The translations under genes were made by a program, and so were the position numbers. From contig DWZP01000027.1 of the NCBI GenBank assembly GCA_019117495.1, forward strand, positions 14,676-78,675: a DNA stretch of 64,000 bases, given 5' to 3'. The stretch comes from Fusicatenibacter_A intestinipullorum. Its GTDB lineage: Bacteria; Bacillota; Negativicutes; Acidaminococcales; Acidaminococcaceae. Of the stretch, positions 34,238 to 42,731 are shown one piece after another (the first letter of the stretch is position 1; each line of letters opens with the position of its first letter). The notes under the pieces are model-generated. The model saw only the letters and a list, made by a program, of their open reading frames with translations, made no database searches and was not told the origin of the DNA.

Positions 34238-34710
34238 CAGCGTATGTGGCATTGGGGACAAATCTTGGCAGTTTAAGGGAAAACCTTGACGGAGCATTAA
34301 TGCGCCTGCGCGAAAAGGGCTTGCAGATAACAAAGGTTTCGTCGTATATCGATACCGACCCTTACGGCGTTACCGACCAGCCGCGCTTTTTAAACGCAGT
34401 ATGCGAAGTACAAACAGAGCTTTTACCGCAGCAGCTTTTAAAAATACTTTTGGATACCGAACTGGAAATGGGGCGTGTGCGCCTGCGCCGCTGGGGTGAG
34501 CGCATTATAGATGTGGACCTGATTTTTTACGGCGATGAGATTATTAATGAGCCTAATCTTATTGTGCCGCATCCGGATATGCAGAACCGAGATTTTGTGC
34601 TGCGCCCGCTGGCAGAAATAGCGCCGGGCAAAGTGCATCCGGTTTTAAAGAAAACCATTGACCAATTATGGCAGGAATATTTGGAAAAGAAGGATACAAA
34701 TGAAGTATGA
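34228..34710 (+). CDS. folK: Hydroxymethyl-dihydropterin pyrophosphokinase
   Basis: HPPK transfers pyrophosphate from ATP to 6-hydroxymethyl-dihydropterin, the step before FolP. At 160 residues it has standard length, with YVALGTNLG at the start, RWGERIIDVDLIFYGDE and VPHPDMQNRDFVLRPLAEIAP. The ATG lies inside the folP end with GGAGG upstream. Its end overlaps the pepT start. Confidence 0.95.
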   Translation: MQVTAYVALGTNLGSLRENLDGALMRLREKGLQITKVSSYIDTDPYGVTDQPRFLNAVCEVQTELLPQQLLKILLDTELEMGRVRLRRWGERIIDVDLIFYGDEIINEPNLIVPHPDMQNRDFVLRPLAEIAPGKVHPVLKKTIDQLWQEYLEKKDTNEV

Positions 34711-35926
34711 ACTTAATGCGGAAAGCCTTGTAAAAAGGTTTACCGCTTATGCAAAAATCAATACCGCTTCCGATGAAAGAAGCGCGCAGCTTCCAAGCAG
34801 CGAAGGCCAGTGGCAGCTTGCGGAGCATTTAAAAAACGAACTTACGGAACTCGGCCTTGCCAACGTGCAGGTAACGGATAAATGCTATGTGCTGGCGGAA
34901 CTGCCTGCCAACACGGAAGAATCTGCGCCTGTTATCGGGCTGATTGCCCATATGGATACCAGCTGTGAAGCAAGCGGCGAAAACGTGCAGGTAACAATGC
35001 ACAAAGCGTGGGACGGCAGCGATATGCACCTTGCGCCCGGCTGCGTACTGAGCGTAAAAGAGTTTCCGGAAATGGCGGCTTACCGTGGGCAGGATATTTT
35101 AACCGCCGGCGGCACAACCTTGCTTGGCGCAGACGACAAGGCCGGTATTACGGCAATAGTAAGTGCCTGTGAATATCTTTTGCAGCACCCGGAAATTAAG
35201 CACGGCAAAGTTTTGCTGGCTTTTACGTCGGATGAAGAAATCGGCCGCGGTACGGACGGTTTCCCGTTAGCTGATTTTAAGGCCGGTTTCGCCTACACGG
35301 TTGACGGCGGCGCTTTGGGCGAACTTAATTATGAAACCTTTAACGCCTGCAACGCCAAAATAATTTTTAACGGCGTATCCGTACATCCCGGCAGCGCCAA
35401 AAATAAAATGCGCAATGCCGTAACCATGGCTGCAGAATGGCAGCTTGCACTGCCGCAGGGCAAAAAGCCGGAATATACGGACGGTTACGAGGGCTTTTAC
35501 CACTGTCTGCGCATTGAAGGTGGCACAGACCGTGTGGAGCTGGATATGATTCTGCGCGACCACGATAAAAACCTTTTGGCAAAACGCAAACAGCTTTTGC
35601 TGGATTTGGCAGCGTTTATGAATAACAAATATGGTGCCGGCAGCGTGGAATGCAGCTTGCAGGATATGTACTGCAACATGAAGGAATATATAACGCCGGT
35701 GTTTGAAATTGTTGAACGTGCCGAAAACGCCATGCGCGAAGCCGGTATTGAACCGCAGCTTGTGCCTGTGCGCGGCGGCACGGATGGCTCGCGTTTATCC
35801 GAAATGGGGCTGCCCTGCCCCAATATTTTTACCGGCGGGCATAATTTCCACGGGCGCTACGAATATCTGCCGGTGCCTTCGCTTGTAAAATGCACCGAAG
35901 TTTTGCTGAATATTGTAAAGCTGTAA
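34700..35926 (+). CDS. pepT: Peptidase T (tripeptide aminopeptidase)
   Basis: M20B metallopeptidase that removes the N-terminal residue from tripeptides in the cytosol. Motifs HMDTSCEASGENV, TLLGADDKAGI, FTSDEEIGRGTDGF and the late GGTDGSRLSEMG and FTGGHNFHGRYE are intact; 408 residues. I chose the ATG at 34700 because GAAGGA precedes it; the longer frame from 34658 is folK sequence in another frame. It is the last gene of the trmL-to-pepT run and ends at a terminator. Confidence 0.95.
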   Translation: MKYELNAESLVKRFTAYAKINTASDERSAQLPSSEGQWQLAEHLKNELTELGLANVQVTDKCYVLAELPANTEESAPVIGLIAHMDTSCEASGENVQVTMHKAWDGSDMHLAPGCVLSVKEFPEMAAYRGQDILTAGGTTLLGADDKAGITAIVSACEYLLQHPEIKHGKVLLAFTSDEEIGRGTDGFPLADFKAGFAYTVDGGALGELNYETFNACNAKIIFNGVSVHPGSAKNKMRNAVTMAAEWQLALPQGKKPEYTDGYEGFYHCLRIEGGTDRVELDMILRDHDKNLLAKRKQLLLDLAAFMNNKYGAGSVECSLQDMYCNMKEYITPVFEIVERAENAMREAGIEPQLVPVRGGTDGSRLSEMGLPCPNIFTGGHNFHGRYEYLPVPSLVKCTEVLLNIVKL

Positions 35927-35943
35927 TGCTTACGCTTTAAACT

Positions 35944-35989
35944 AAAAATCAGGATGGCTGCTTTATTTGAGCGGCTGCCCTGATTTTTT
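35944..35989 (+). terminator. Terminator after pepT
   Basis: An AAAAATCAGG/CCTGATTTTT stem with inner pairing (GGCTGC region) ends in T residues. Confidence 0.8.
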
Positions 35990-36083
35990 ATTATACCTAA
36001 AAGTAATGGAGCATCATGTTTTATAACTATTTGTTGTTTTAACTGCACAGAATTATAATAAAACCAGCAGAGGGGGAATAAAA

Positions 36084-36128
36084 ATGCTGAACATAAATGT
36101 AAACGGAACAGATATTTTAGTTGAATAA
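36084..36128 (+). other. 14-codon open frame, possible gene remnant
   Basis: A short frame (MLNINVNGTDILVE, then TAA) has an excellent ribosome site (AGAGGGGG) eight bases before its ATG. The peptide resembles the first strand of cyclophilin-like-fold proteins that often sit in flavodoxin/aldo-keto reductase clusters, which is the context here. It may be what is left of such a gene, or a leader peptide. Nothing similar continues downstream before the next gene. Confidence 0.3.
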
Positions 36129-36177
36129 CTGTTGAAAAGGCAGAGTAAAATATAAAAATGCGGAAGGAGAATTGCAG

Positions 36178-36711
36178 ATGAAAATTGTAATTTTGCAGGG
36201 CAGCCCCAATAAAAGCGGTTCAACCGCAATTTTGGCCGAAAGCTTTAAAAAAGGTGCAGAAGAAGCCGGCCATAGTGTAAAACGTTTTGATGTTGCTGCA
36301 ATGGATATAAAACCCTGCGGCGGATGTGTAGCCTGCGGTTACGAAGGACCGTGCGTGCTGAAGGATGCCAATGCATAAATACGCACAGCCGTATTGGAAG
36401 CTGACATGCTTGTTTTTGCAACTCCGCTTTACTATTATGCAATGTCGGCACAGTTAAAAACAGTAATAGATAGATTTTGTTCTTATAACAGCAGTATTAC
36501 AAGAAAGCATATGAAATCTGCTTTGCTTGCTGTGGCGTGGAACAGTGACAGCTGGACTTTTGAAGCGCTGGAAAGCTATTATAAAACTCTGGTGCGCTAT
36601 CTCAATCTGCAAAATCAGGGAATGATACTTGGCAGAGGCTGCGGCACGCCGTCCATGACAATGCGGACGCAATATCCGCAAATGGCGTATGAGCTTGGCA
36701 AAAGGTTATAA
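36178..36711 (+). pseudogene. Flavodoxin-fold NAD(P)H-dependent FMN reductase, interrupted by a stop codon
   Basis: The two halves are in the same frame and form one complete protein of the NADPH-dependent FMN reductase/flavodoxin-fold family. The first half has VILQGSPNKSGSTAILAESF and KPCGGCVACG; the second has ADMLVFATPLYYYAMSAQLKTVIDRF and GCGTPSMT. They are split by a single TAA at 36376-36378, where relatives have an ordinary residue before IR-AVLEAD. GGAAGGAG precedes the ATG. No frameshift is needed, so this is a recent nonsense mutation, a sequencing error, or a read-through stop. Confidence 0.8.
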
Positions 36712-36732
36712 AATTTTAAAAGGTGATATAAA

Positions 36733-37770
36733 ATGGAATATGTAAAACTTGGAAATTCGGATTTAACTGTTTCGCGCATCTGCATGGGCTGCATGGGGTT
36801 TGGCGACCCTGCGCGCGGGCAGCATAGCTGGACATTGGATGAAGAACATTCCCGCGGAGTTATAAAACGCGGCCTTGAAGCAGGCATTAACTTTTTCGAT
36901 ACGGCTATTGCCTATCAAAGCGGCACCAGTGAACAGTATCTTGGCTGCGCCCTGAAAGATTTTGCCAAACGTGACAAGGTTGTTGTGGCAACAAAGTTTT
37001 TGCCGCGTACCAACGAGGAAATTGAGCAGGGCGTAAGTGCTGCGCAGCATATTGAAGGCATGCTGGACAGAAGCCTGAAAAACCTCGGCATGGATTATGT
37101 GGATTTATATATTTACCATATGTGGGATTACCGCACGCCGCTGTATGACATTATGGAAGCGCTTAACAAAGCTGTTAAAGCAGGCAAGGTGCGTTATATC
37201 GGCATTTCCAACTGCTTTGCCTACCAGCTGGCAAAAGCCAACGCACTGGCAGAAAAAGAGGGCTTTGCCAAATTCGTTTCCGTACAGGGCCATTATAATT
37301 TAATTTTCCGTGAGGAAGAACGCGAAATGGCAAAACTCTGCGCGGAAGACAATATTGCCATGACGCCGTACAGCGCGCTTGCCAGCGGCAGGCTTTGCAA
37401 GCATTTGGGAGAAACTTCCAAACGCCTTGAAGAAGATGCCTATGCACGTTTAAAATATGATGCCACGGAAGCGCAGGATAATGTTATAATTAAACGTGTG
37501 GAAGAAGTTGCAAAAGCCCATGACGTAAGCATGACGGAAGTAGCACTGGCGTGGCTTTTAACCAAAGTAACGGCGCCGGTAGTGGGAATGACTAAATTCT
37601 CACAGATTGAAGGCGCGGCAAAGGCTGTGGATTTGGCGCTGGCGCAGGACGAAATCCGTTATTTGGAAGAAGCGTATGTTCCGCACTGCCTGGTGGGCGT
37701 AATGGCGCAAAATACGGCAGAGGCTGCCGGAGCTGAACATGTATGGTCTGCCGGAAAGCAGAAAATATAA
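36733..37770 (+). CDS. Aldo/keto reductase
   Basis: An NAD(P)H-dependent TIM-barrel oxidoreductase of 345 residues. Catalytic residues fit the family: aspartate and tyrosine in FFDTAIAYQSG, lysine in VVVATKFLP, histidine in LYIYHMWD. The C-terminal coenzyme region includes VVGMTKFSQIEGAAKAV. Closest in style to YajO-type reductases; substrate unknown. AGGTGAT precedes the ATG. It lies between the broken FMN reductase and a flavodoxin, probably in one transcript. Confidence 0.92.
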   Translation: MEYVKLGNSDLTVSRICMGCMGFGDPARGQHSWTLDEEHSRGVIKRGLEAGINFFDTAIAYQSGTSEQYLGCALKDFAKRDKVVVATKFLPRTNEEIEQGVSAAQHIEGMLDRSLKNLGMDYVDLYIYHMWDYRTPLYDIMEALNKAVKAGKVRYIGISNCFAYQLAKANALAEKEGFAKFVSVQGHYNLIFREEEREMAKLCAEDNIAMTPYSALASGRLCKHLGETSKRLEEDAYARLKYDATEAQDNVIIKRVEEVAKAHDVSMTEVALAWLLTKVTAPVVGMTKFSQIEGAAKAVDLALAQDEIRYLEEAYVPHCLVGVMAQNTAEAAGAEHVWSAGKQKI

Positions 37771-37800
37771 ATTTAAATTTATTGAGAAAGAGGGATAATT

Positions 37801-38283
37801 ATGCAGAAAGTATTAGTTGCTTATTTTTCGTGCAGCGGTGTAACAAAAAAGCTGGCGCAAACGCTGGCAGGCGTTGTTAAAGGAGATTTGTATGAAATTA
37901 CGCCGGCTCAGCCCTATACGGCGGCAGATTTAAACTGGCAGGACAAAAATTCGCGTAGCTCGGTAGAAATGAGAGATAAATCTTCGCGCCCTGCCATCAG
38001 CGGCAGCGTAAAAGACTTTGCACAGTATGATACCGTTTTTGTGGGTTTTCCGATTTGGTGGTATGTTGCGCCGACAATTATTAATACCTTTTTGGAAAGT
38101 GAAGATTTTTCCAGCAAAACCGTTATTCCGTTTGCAACAAGCGGCGGCAGTGGCGTAGGCGATACGGATAAATATCTGCATCCTTCCTGTTCCGAACAAA
38201 CGGCATGGCGCCCGGCAAAACGCTTTGCAGGAAGCACAGGCGCGGCAGAACTGCAAAAATGGGTGGAAGGTTTAAAACTGTAA
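37801..38283 (+). CDS. Flavodoxin-like protein
   Basis: A 160-residue FMN-binding protein. The phosphate loop is seen as YFSCSGVTKKLA, followed by the flavodoxin_4-type segments FVGFPIWWYVAPTIINTFLE and FATSGGSGVGDT. It probably passes electrons to the neighbouring reductases, though no partner is proven. The ATG follows AGAGGGATAATT. The gene ends at a strong terminator. Confidence 0.9.
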   Translation: MQKVLVAYFSCSGVTKKLAQTLAGVVKGDLYEITPAQPYTAADLNWQDKNSRSSVEMRDKSSRPAISGSVKDFAQYDTVFVGFPIWWYVAPTIINTFLESEDFSSKTVIPFATSGGSGVGDTDKYLHPSCSEQTAWRPAKRFAGSTGAAELQKWVEGLKL

Positions 38284-38301
38284 GCATTTAAAAATTAAAA
38301 T

Positions 38302-38346
38302 CAGCAAAACAAAAACTCCGCAGTTTAGTACTGCGGAGTTTTGCTG
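38302..38346. terminator. Terminator after the flavodoxin gene
   Basis: A 12-bp perfect repeat (AAAACTCCGCAG and complement) with outer CAGC/GCTG pairing. It lies between convergent genes and may serve both. Confidence 0.85.
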
Positions 38347-38386
38347 TATATATGCAGTTTATTTTGTTATGCGCTGATTGTGCCGC

Positions 38387-39124
38387 TTAAAATTTGGCGT
38401 TATCCTTAAAGGCACGGCCAAAATCTGTTAATGTTAAATCGGCGTAGCTTAAATCGGCATCGTCAAGCATAGCACGGTCGAGCCGGGCGCCGTTAAGCTG
38501 TGCGTGCTGCAAATTGCTGCGCGAAAGGTTGGCAGAGGTTAAATCTGCGTTAGTGAGCACGGCGTTTTGCATTTTTGCGTTGTATAAATTAGCGTGCGTT
38601 AAAACGGCGCCGGTTAAATCTGCTTTATACAGCCAGCTGTAAGACATTCCGGCGTAGCTTAAATCGGCATTTTGCGCATTGGCTTTGTCCAAAGTTGCTT
38701 CCTGCAATTTGGCGTAGGCAAAGCTTGCATAGTTTAAATCAGCGCCACGCAGGCCTGTGCGGTACAGTACGGCGTTATTTAAAACGGCTTTGTCCAGCTT
38801 GTTTCCGTTAAGGTTGGCATAGCTTAAATCCGCGCCGCTTAAATTGGCTTTGGTTAAAGTACAGTTTTTAAATACGGCTCTGTGCATGTTTGCGTTTTGC
38901 AGGTCTGCACCGCTTAAATCGGTGTCTGCAAAACGCGCGCCGTTTAAGTTGGCACCGCGCAGGTTAATGCCGTTAAGGTTAAGCCCGCTTAAATCCGTGC
39001 CGCTTAAATCAGCACCGGGGCAGCTGATGCCGTTCTGCACCTGCTGCACGTCGCTTGCATTGTAGGCAAATGCTGCTGCCGGTAAGGCAAGGCAGCAAAT
39101 AAATGTTAATAAAAATTTTTTCAT
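38387..39124 (-). CDS. Exported pentapeptide-repeat protein
   Basis: A 245-residue protein with a clear signal peptide (KKFLLTFICCLALPAAAFA) followed almost entirely by pentapeptide repeats of the A(D/N)LXX kind. Examples are ADLSG, ANLNG, ADLQN and ANLSR, about forty in tandem, predicted to form a right-handed quadrilateral beta-helix. The DNA repeats the CTTAAATC core many times as a result. Cytosolic relatives include gyrase protectors such as Qnr, but export rules out that role; function unknown. AGAGG precedes the ATG. It lies eight bases after the HAD gene, so they may share a transcript. Confidence 0.88.
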   Translation of the reverse strand: MKKFLLTFICCLALPAAAFAYNASDVQQVQNGISCPGADLSGTDLSGLNLNGINLRGANLNGARFADTDLSGADLQNANMHRAVFKNCTLTKANLSGADLSYANLNGNKLDKAVLNNAVLYRTGLRGADLNYASFAYAKLQEATLDKANAQNADLSYAGMSYSWLYKADLTGAVLTHANLYNAKMQNAVLTNADLTSANLSRSNLQHAQLNGARLDRAMLDDADLSYADLTLTDFGRAFKDNAKF

Positions 39125-39132
39125 AATTCCTC

Positions 39133-39828
39133 TCAGGCTTCGTTAAAAAGTTGAACCAGTTTCTGCGGTTCGTCAGGCAGTTTGTCAATAATTTTCCACG
39201 GTTCGTGCTCCGCAAGCTGCTCTTTGGTGTAGGTAGAGCCTGCCAGCACGGCGAGGCAGCGCGCCCCTATGGCTTTGGCGCAGATAATGTCGTTGGGCGT
39301 ATCGCCGATAAGAAAAATATCGCTGCCGCTGATTTCTTCTTCCGGATGCATTACCTGCAAACGGCGCAGGGCGATTTTGGCAAGTTCGCTGCGGTCTTCG
39401 CTCAGCTCACCGCAGACGGCGTAATGGCTGTCGAAGTATTTGTCGATTCCGTACCGCTGCAATTTTAAATAAGCGCCTGTAGTGGTGTTGCCGGTTAAAA
39501 GGCAGGTTTTAAATCCCTCAAGGCCCTCAAAATAAGCCAGCGTTGCGTTTACATTGGGCATTAAATGCCCCTGCCGTTCTTTTAAAAATTTTGGCAGCAG
39601 GCGGTGGTAGTTAATTAAAATGTTTGCGGCATCAAAAGTACGGCAGCGCCCTTTTATATCAATGCAAATTTGCTTGATAATCTGCGAATCCGTTGCGCCT
39701 GCCAGCGGATGCGAAAACTGGAAATTTTCGACGCCGAACAGTTCCCTGATTGCCGCGCGCAGCGCATCTGCCCCGGCAAGGCCTGTCAGAAGCAGCGTGC
39801 CGTCAATATCCCAAAAAATATATTTCAT
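39133..39828 (-). CDS. HAD-superfamily hydrolase (phosphoglycolate phosphatase-like)
   Basis: A 231-residue phosphatase. Motif I is FWDIDGTLL (nucleophile D7), motif II is LLTGNTT, and the late aspartates are in IFLIGDTPNDI. A helical cap domain follows motif I. Substrate not predictable; GpH/PpaX-like by layout. GGAGG precedes the ATG. The pentapeptide gene follows closely on the same strand. Confidence 0.9.
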   Translation of the reverse strand: MKYIFWDIDGTLLLTGLAGADALRAAIRELFGVENFQFSHPLAGATDSQIIKQICIDIKGRCRTFDAANILINYHRLLPKFLKERQGHLMPNVNATLAYFEGLEGFKTCLLTGNTTTGAYLKLQRYGIDKYFDSHYAVCGELSEDRSELAKIALRRLQVMHPEEEISGSDIFLIGDTPNDIICAKAIGARCLAVLAGSTYTKEQLAEHEPWKIIDKLPDEPQKLVQLFNEA

Positions 39829-39854
39829 AAAATCCTCCGTTTAAATGCAGGGTA

Positions 39855-39881
39855 AAAGAAAAAGCTGCCTTTTGGCAGCGT
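39855..39881 (-). terminator. Terminator after the SpeD-like gene
   Basis: A 6-bp stem GCTGCC/GGCAGC with a four-base loop is followed on the minus strand by TTTTTCTTTT. It separates the SpeD-like gene from the HAD gene. Confidence 0.8.
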
Positions 39882-40343
39882 TTAAATTGATTTAGGACGC
39901 ATCATCAGTTTAGATAATTTTTTGCCAAGGGTTTTGGCTTTGCGTATGATTTTTGTATGTGATTTGCGGCGCGGTTTCATATCGCTTTCGTTGCCGAAAT
40001 CGCCGCGTTCCAGATAAGTGATTTTGGATTTGTCGGGATTGAAGTATTTGCGCATAAAGCGTGCCAGCCCGTCGGGGTCAGCTTCTTTAAAGCAGGTAAA
40101 AATATCAATCGTGGCAAAGCCCATATCCGGATAAACGTGCATGGTAATATGCCCCTGCTTGCAGTGCGCAAACACGGAATATTCGTCAATGCCGTCCTCG
40201 TCGTTTACATAAACGCCGCTCGGCTCCATGCCGAAACGCGCTGCGGCGCTGCTGAGCATGTGCTCGATGCCGATAACATCATCCAAAAGTATATCGCTGC
40301 AATTATACATATCAATGGCAATTTGTGTGCCGATGGATTTCAA
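39882..40343 (-). CDS. S-adenosylmethionine decarboxylase homologue lacking the pyruvoyl serine
   Basis: A 153-residue protein with the small bacterial SpeD fold: MKSIGTQIAIDMYNC at the start, HVYPDMGFATIDIFTC in the middle, and YLERGDF later. In true SpeD the chain cuts itself at a serine in a SESH or DKSH motif to make the pyruvoyl cofactor. Here the aligned residues are KQGH with G64 in that place. H69 and C84 (FTC) are kept. It therefore should not mature in the normal way and is likely not a decarboxylase. It ends in a basic tail (KPRRKSHTKIIRKAKTLGKK). TTG start with AGGAGG seven bases upstream. Its role is unknown. Confidence 0.82.
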   Translation of the reverse strand: MKSIGTQIAIDMYNCSDILLDDVIGIEHMLSSAAARFGMEPSGVYVNDEDGIDEYSVFAHCKQGHITMHVYPDMGFATIDIFTCFKEADPDGLARFMRKYFNPDKSKITYLERGDFGNESDMKPRRKSHTKIIRKAKTLGKKLSKLMMRPKSI

Positions 40344-40508
40344 AGCGGAACCTCCTGCCTTTTTGGAAAAAGGCTAAAACGTATTTAATTAATTATAGCT
40401 AATTTTAAACCTGTTGTCAAAAAATAATAGGCTGCGCGGCCGAGGTTTATTAAGTTAAAAAAACATGCTATAATTAACTGAACATTTGTTTTGTACGGTG
40501 GTGAGCAT

Positions 40509-42716
40509 TTGGAACAGCTGCAGGGAACACTGGAAAATGTTATATATCAGAGCGGCGACGGCGGCTTTTGCGTGCTGCGCGTTAAAACGGCAGCCGGTTT
40601 GGCAACGGTTACCTATAAAGGCATGGCGCCCTATATGGGCGAAAACATTGCCATGGAAGGCGAATGGTGCGAGCATGTGCGTTTTGGGCGACAGTTCAGG
40701 GCCGATGCTTTGCGCGTGGTAAAGCCTTCCACCACGGACGGCATTGAGCGGTTTCTGGCATCCGGCGCGGTTAAGGGCATTGGCAGAACCATGGCGGCGC
40801 GCATTGTGGAGCATTTTGGCAGCCGCACGCTGACCGTTATGGAAAGCGAACCGGAAAGGCTGACGGAAGTTGCAGGCATAGGCCGCAAAAAGGCCGAAAG
40901 CATTGCGGCTTCGTATGCCGAACTCAGCGAAATGCGTGAACTGATGCTGTTTTTGGAGCAGCACGGCGTAAGCGCCAACTATGCGCCAAAATTACAGGCG
41001 CGCTATGGCAGCACGGCACTGGTGCGCGTGCAGGAAAACCCTTATGCCCTTGCGGGCGAAGTAACGGGCATAGGCTTCAGGACGGCCGACAAAATAGCGC
41101 TGGCACTGGGGTGCAGCCGCAGCGACAGGCGGCGCATAGAAGCGGGGCTTGTTTATGCGCTTAACATGGCGGCTTCTGCCGGGCATACCTGCGTGCCGGA
41201 AGAACTTTTGGCACAGGAAACGGTTAAACTTTTGCAGACCGACCCGGAACCAGTAAAAGAGCTTTTTAAAGAACTGATTGACGAAGACCGCCTGCGCACG
41301 GAAGAAGTGGGCGGGCTGCGCCTTATTTACCCGGAATATCTGTATCAGGCAGAAACGCAGACGGCAAAACGCCTGATAGCGCTGCGTGATGCGCCGGGAA
41401 AAATTAAAAATGTTGATGTTGAAAAAATTATCGGCCAGTGGGAGCTCGAGGCAGGTATACAGCTTGCCGAAGCTCAGAAAGAAGCCATCCATGCCTCGCT
41501 TAAATACGGCGTGTTTGTATTAACCGGCGGGCCGGGCACAGGCAAAACCACCGTTGTTAAGGGCATTATAACGGTGCTGGAAAAAGCGGGCTGCCGCATT
41601 TTGCTGGCGGCGCCTACGGGCAGGGCGGCCAAGCGTCTGGCAGAATCAAGCGGGCATCCGGCGCAGACGGTACACCGCCTTTTGGAATACCAGCCAGACG
41701 GCAGCGGTTTTAACTTTGGCAAAAACGACAGCGATCCGCTCGACGCGGAAGCAATTATTATCGACGAAGCCTCCATGCTGGATATCACTTTAATGCACCA
41801 TCTGCTGAAGGCAGTGCCGGGCGGCTGCCGCCTTATTTTTGTCGGCGACGTTGACCAGCTGCCTTCGGTAGGGCCGGGCTCGGTGCTGAAAGATATTATC
41901 CGCAGCAAAAAAATGCCGGTAGTAAGGCTGGAAAATGTTTTCCGTCAGGCGGAAGTAAGCCCCATTGTGCGCAACGCCCACCGCATTAACCATGGGCAGA
42001 TGCCGGAATTTGCCGAACACAGTGATTTTGAGTTTGCCGGTTTTGACAACGAGTTTATGGCGGCGGATTTTGTGGCGCAGCTGTACGGAAAGATAGCGGC
42101 CGAACACGGCTTACAGTATGTGCAGGTGCTTTCGCCGATGCACAAAAACCCCTGCGGCGTGCAGAACTTAAACAAAGTTTTGCAGCAGCATTTAAACCCG
42201 CCAGCGGCAGACAAGGGCGAACTGACGCTGCCGGGAGGAGCCATGCTGCGCGAAGGCGATAAGGTAATGCAGATTCGCAACAACTACGAAAAAGAAGTGT
42301 TTAACGGCGATATAGGGCGCATAATACGCATCGACGGCGGCAATGTGACGGTTGTGTACGACGACGGCGGCAAACCGGTATTTACCTCGTTTGAAGATGA
42401 ATATGCTTATGCCGGTATCAGCGGCAACAAAATTGTGTACACTTCTGCCGAGGTGGATGAACTGCAGTTAGCCTATGCCATGAGCGTGCATAAATCGCAG
42501 GGCAGCGAATACCCGGTGGTAATACTTTTAATGGTGCCGGGGCATTATATAATGCTGCAGCGCAACCTGTTTTACACTGCGGTAACAAGAGCGCGGCAAA
42601 AAGTTGTAATAGTCGGCAGCAAAAAAGCCGTGCAGGCAGCTGTTTTAAACGATAAAACGCGCAAGCGCTATTCGCTTTTGGCAGAACGCTTGCAGGAACA
42701 GGCTGACGTATTTTAA
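40509..42716 (+). CDS. recD2: RecD2-type 5'-3' DNA helicase
   Basis: An SF1B helicase of 735 residues, the RecD-like protein found without RecBC. After an N-terminal OB-like region it has helix-hairpin-helix repeats (VKGIGRTMAARIVEHFG, VAGIGRKKAESI). Helicase motif I is GGPGTGKTT, motif II IIDEASML, then FVGDVDQLPSVGPG, and the late AYAMSVHKSQGSEYP and FYTAVTRA. I chose TTG at 40509, which follows GGTGGTGA and gives the usual RecD2 N-terminus; a TTG at 40491 lacks a site. comF follows 15 bases later. Confidence 0.93.
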   Translation: MEQLQGTLENVIYQSGDGGFCVLRVKTAAGLATVTYKGMAPYMGENIAMEGEWCEHVRFGRQFRADALRVVKPSTTDGIERFLASGAVKGIGRTMAARIVEHFGSRTLTVMESEPERLTEVAGIGRKKAESIAASYAELSEMRELMLFLEQHGVSANYAPKLQARYGSTALVRVQENPYALAGEVTGIGFRTADKIALALGCSRSDRRRIEAGLVYALNMAASAGHTCVPEELLAQETVKLLQTDPEPVKELFKELIDEDRLRTEEVGGLRLIYPEYLYQAETQTAKRLIALRDAPGKIKNVDVEKIIGQWELEAGIQLAEAQKEAIHASLKYGVFVLTGGPGTGKTTVVKGIITVLEKAGCRILLAAPTGRAAKRLAESSGHPAQTVHRLLEYQPDGSGFNFGKNDSDPLDAEAIIIDEASMLDITLMHHLLKAVPGGCRLIFVGDVDQLPSVGPGSVLKDIIRSKKMPVVRLENVFRQAEVSPIVRNAHRINHGQMPEFAEHSDFEFAGFDNEFMAADFVAQLYGKIAAEHGLQYVQVLSPMHKNPCGVQNLNKVLQQHLNPPAADKGELTLPGGAMLREGDKVMQIRNNYEKEVFNGDIGRIIRIDGGNVTVVYDDGGKPVFTSFEDEYAYAGISGNKIVYTSAEVDELQLAYAMSVHKSQGSEYPVVILLMVPGHYIMLQRNLFYTAVTRARQKVVIVGSKKAVQAAVLNDKTRKRYSLLAERLQEQADVF

Positions 42717-42731
42717 TAAAATGGTGATAAT

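Noticed and set aside
36376..36378. Recoding (selenocysteine or pyrrolysine) at the stop in the FMN reductase gene
   Set aside because: The codon is TAA, not TGA or TAG, so these forms of recoding do not apply.
38420..39010. Repeated CTTAAATC-containing units as a CRISPR array or satellite repeat
   Set aside because: They encode the pentapeptide repeats of the exported protein and keep reading frame; spacing is variable.
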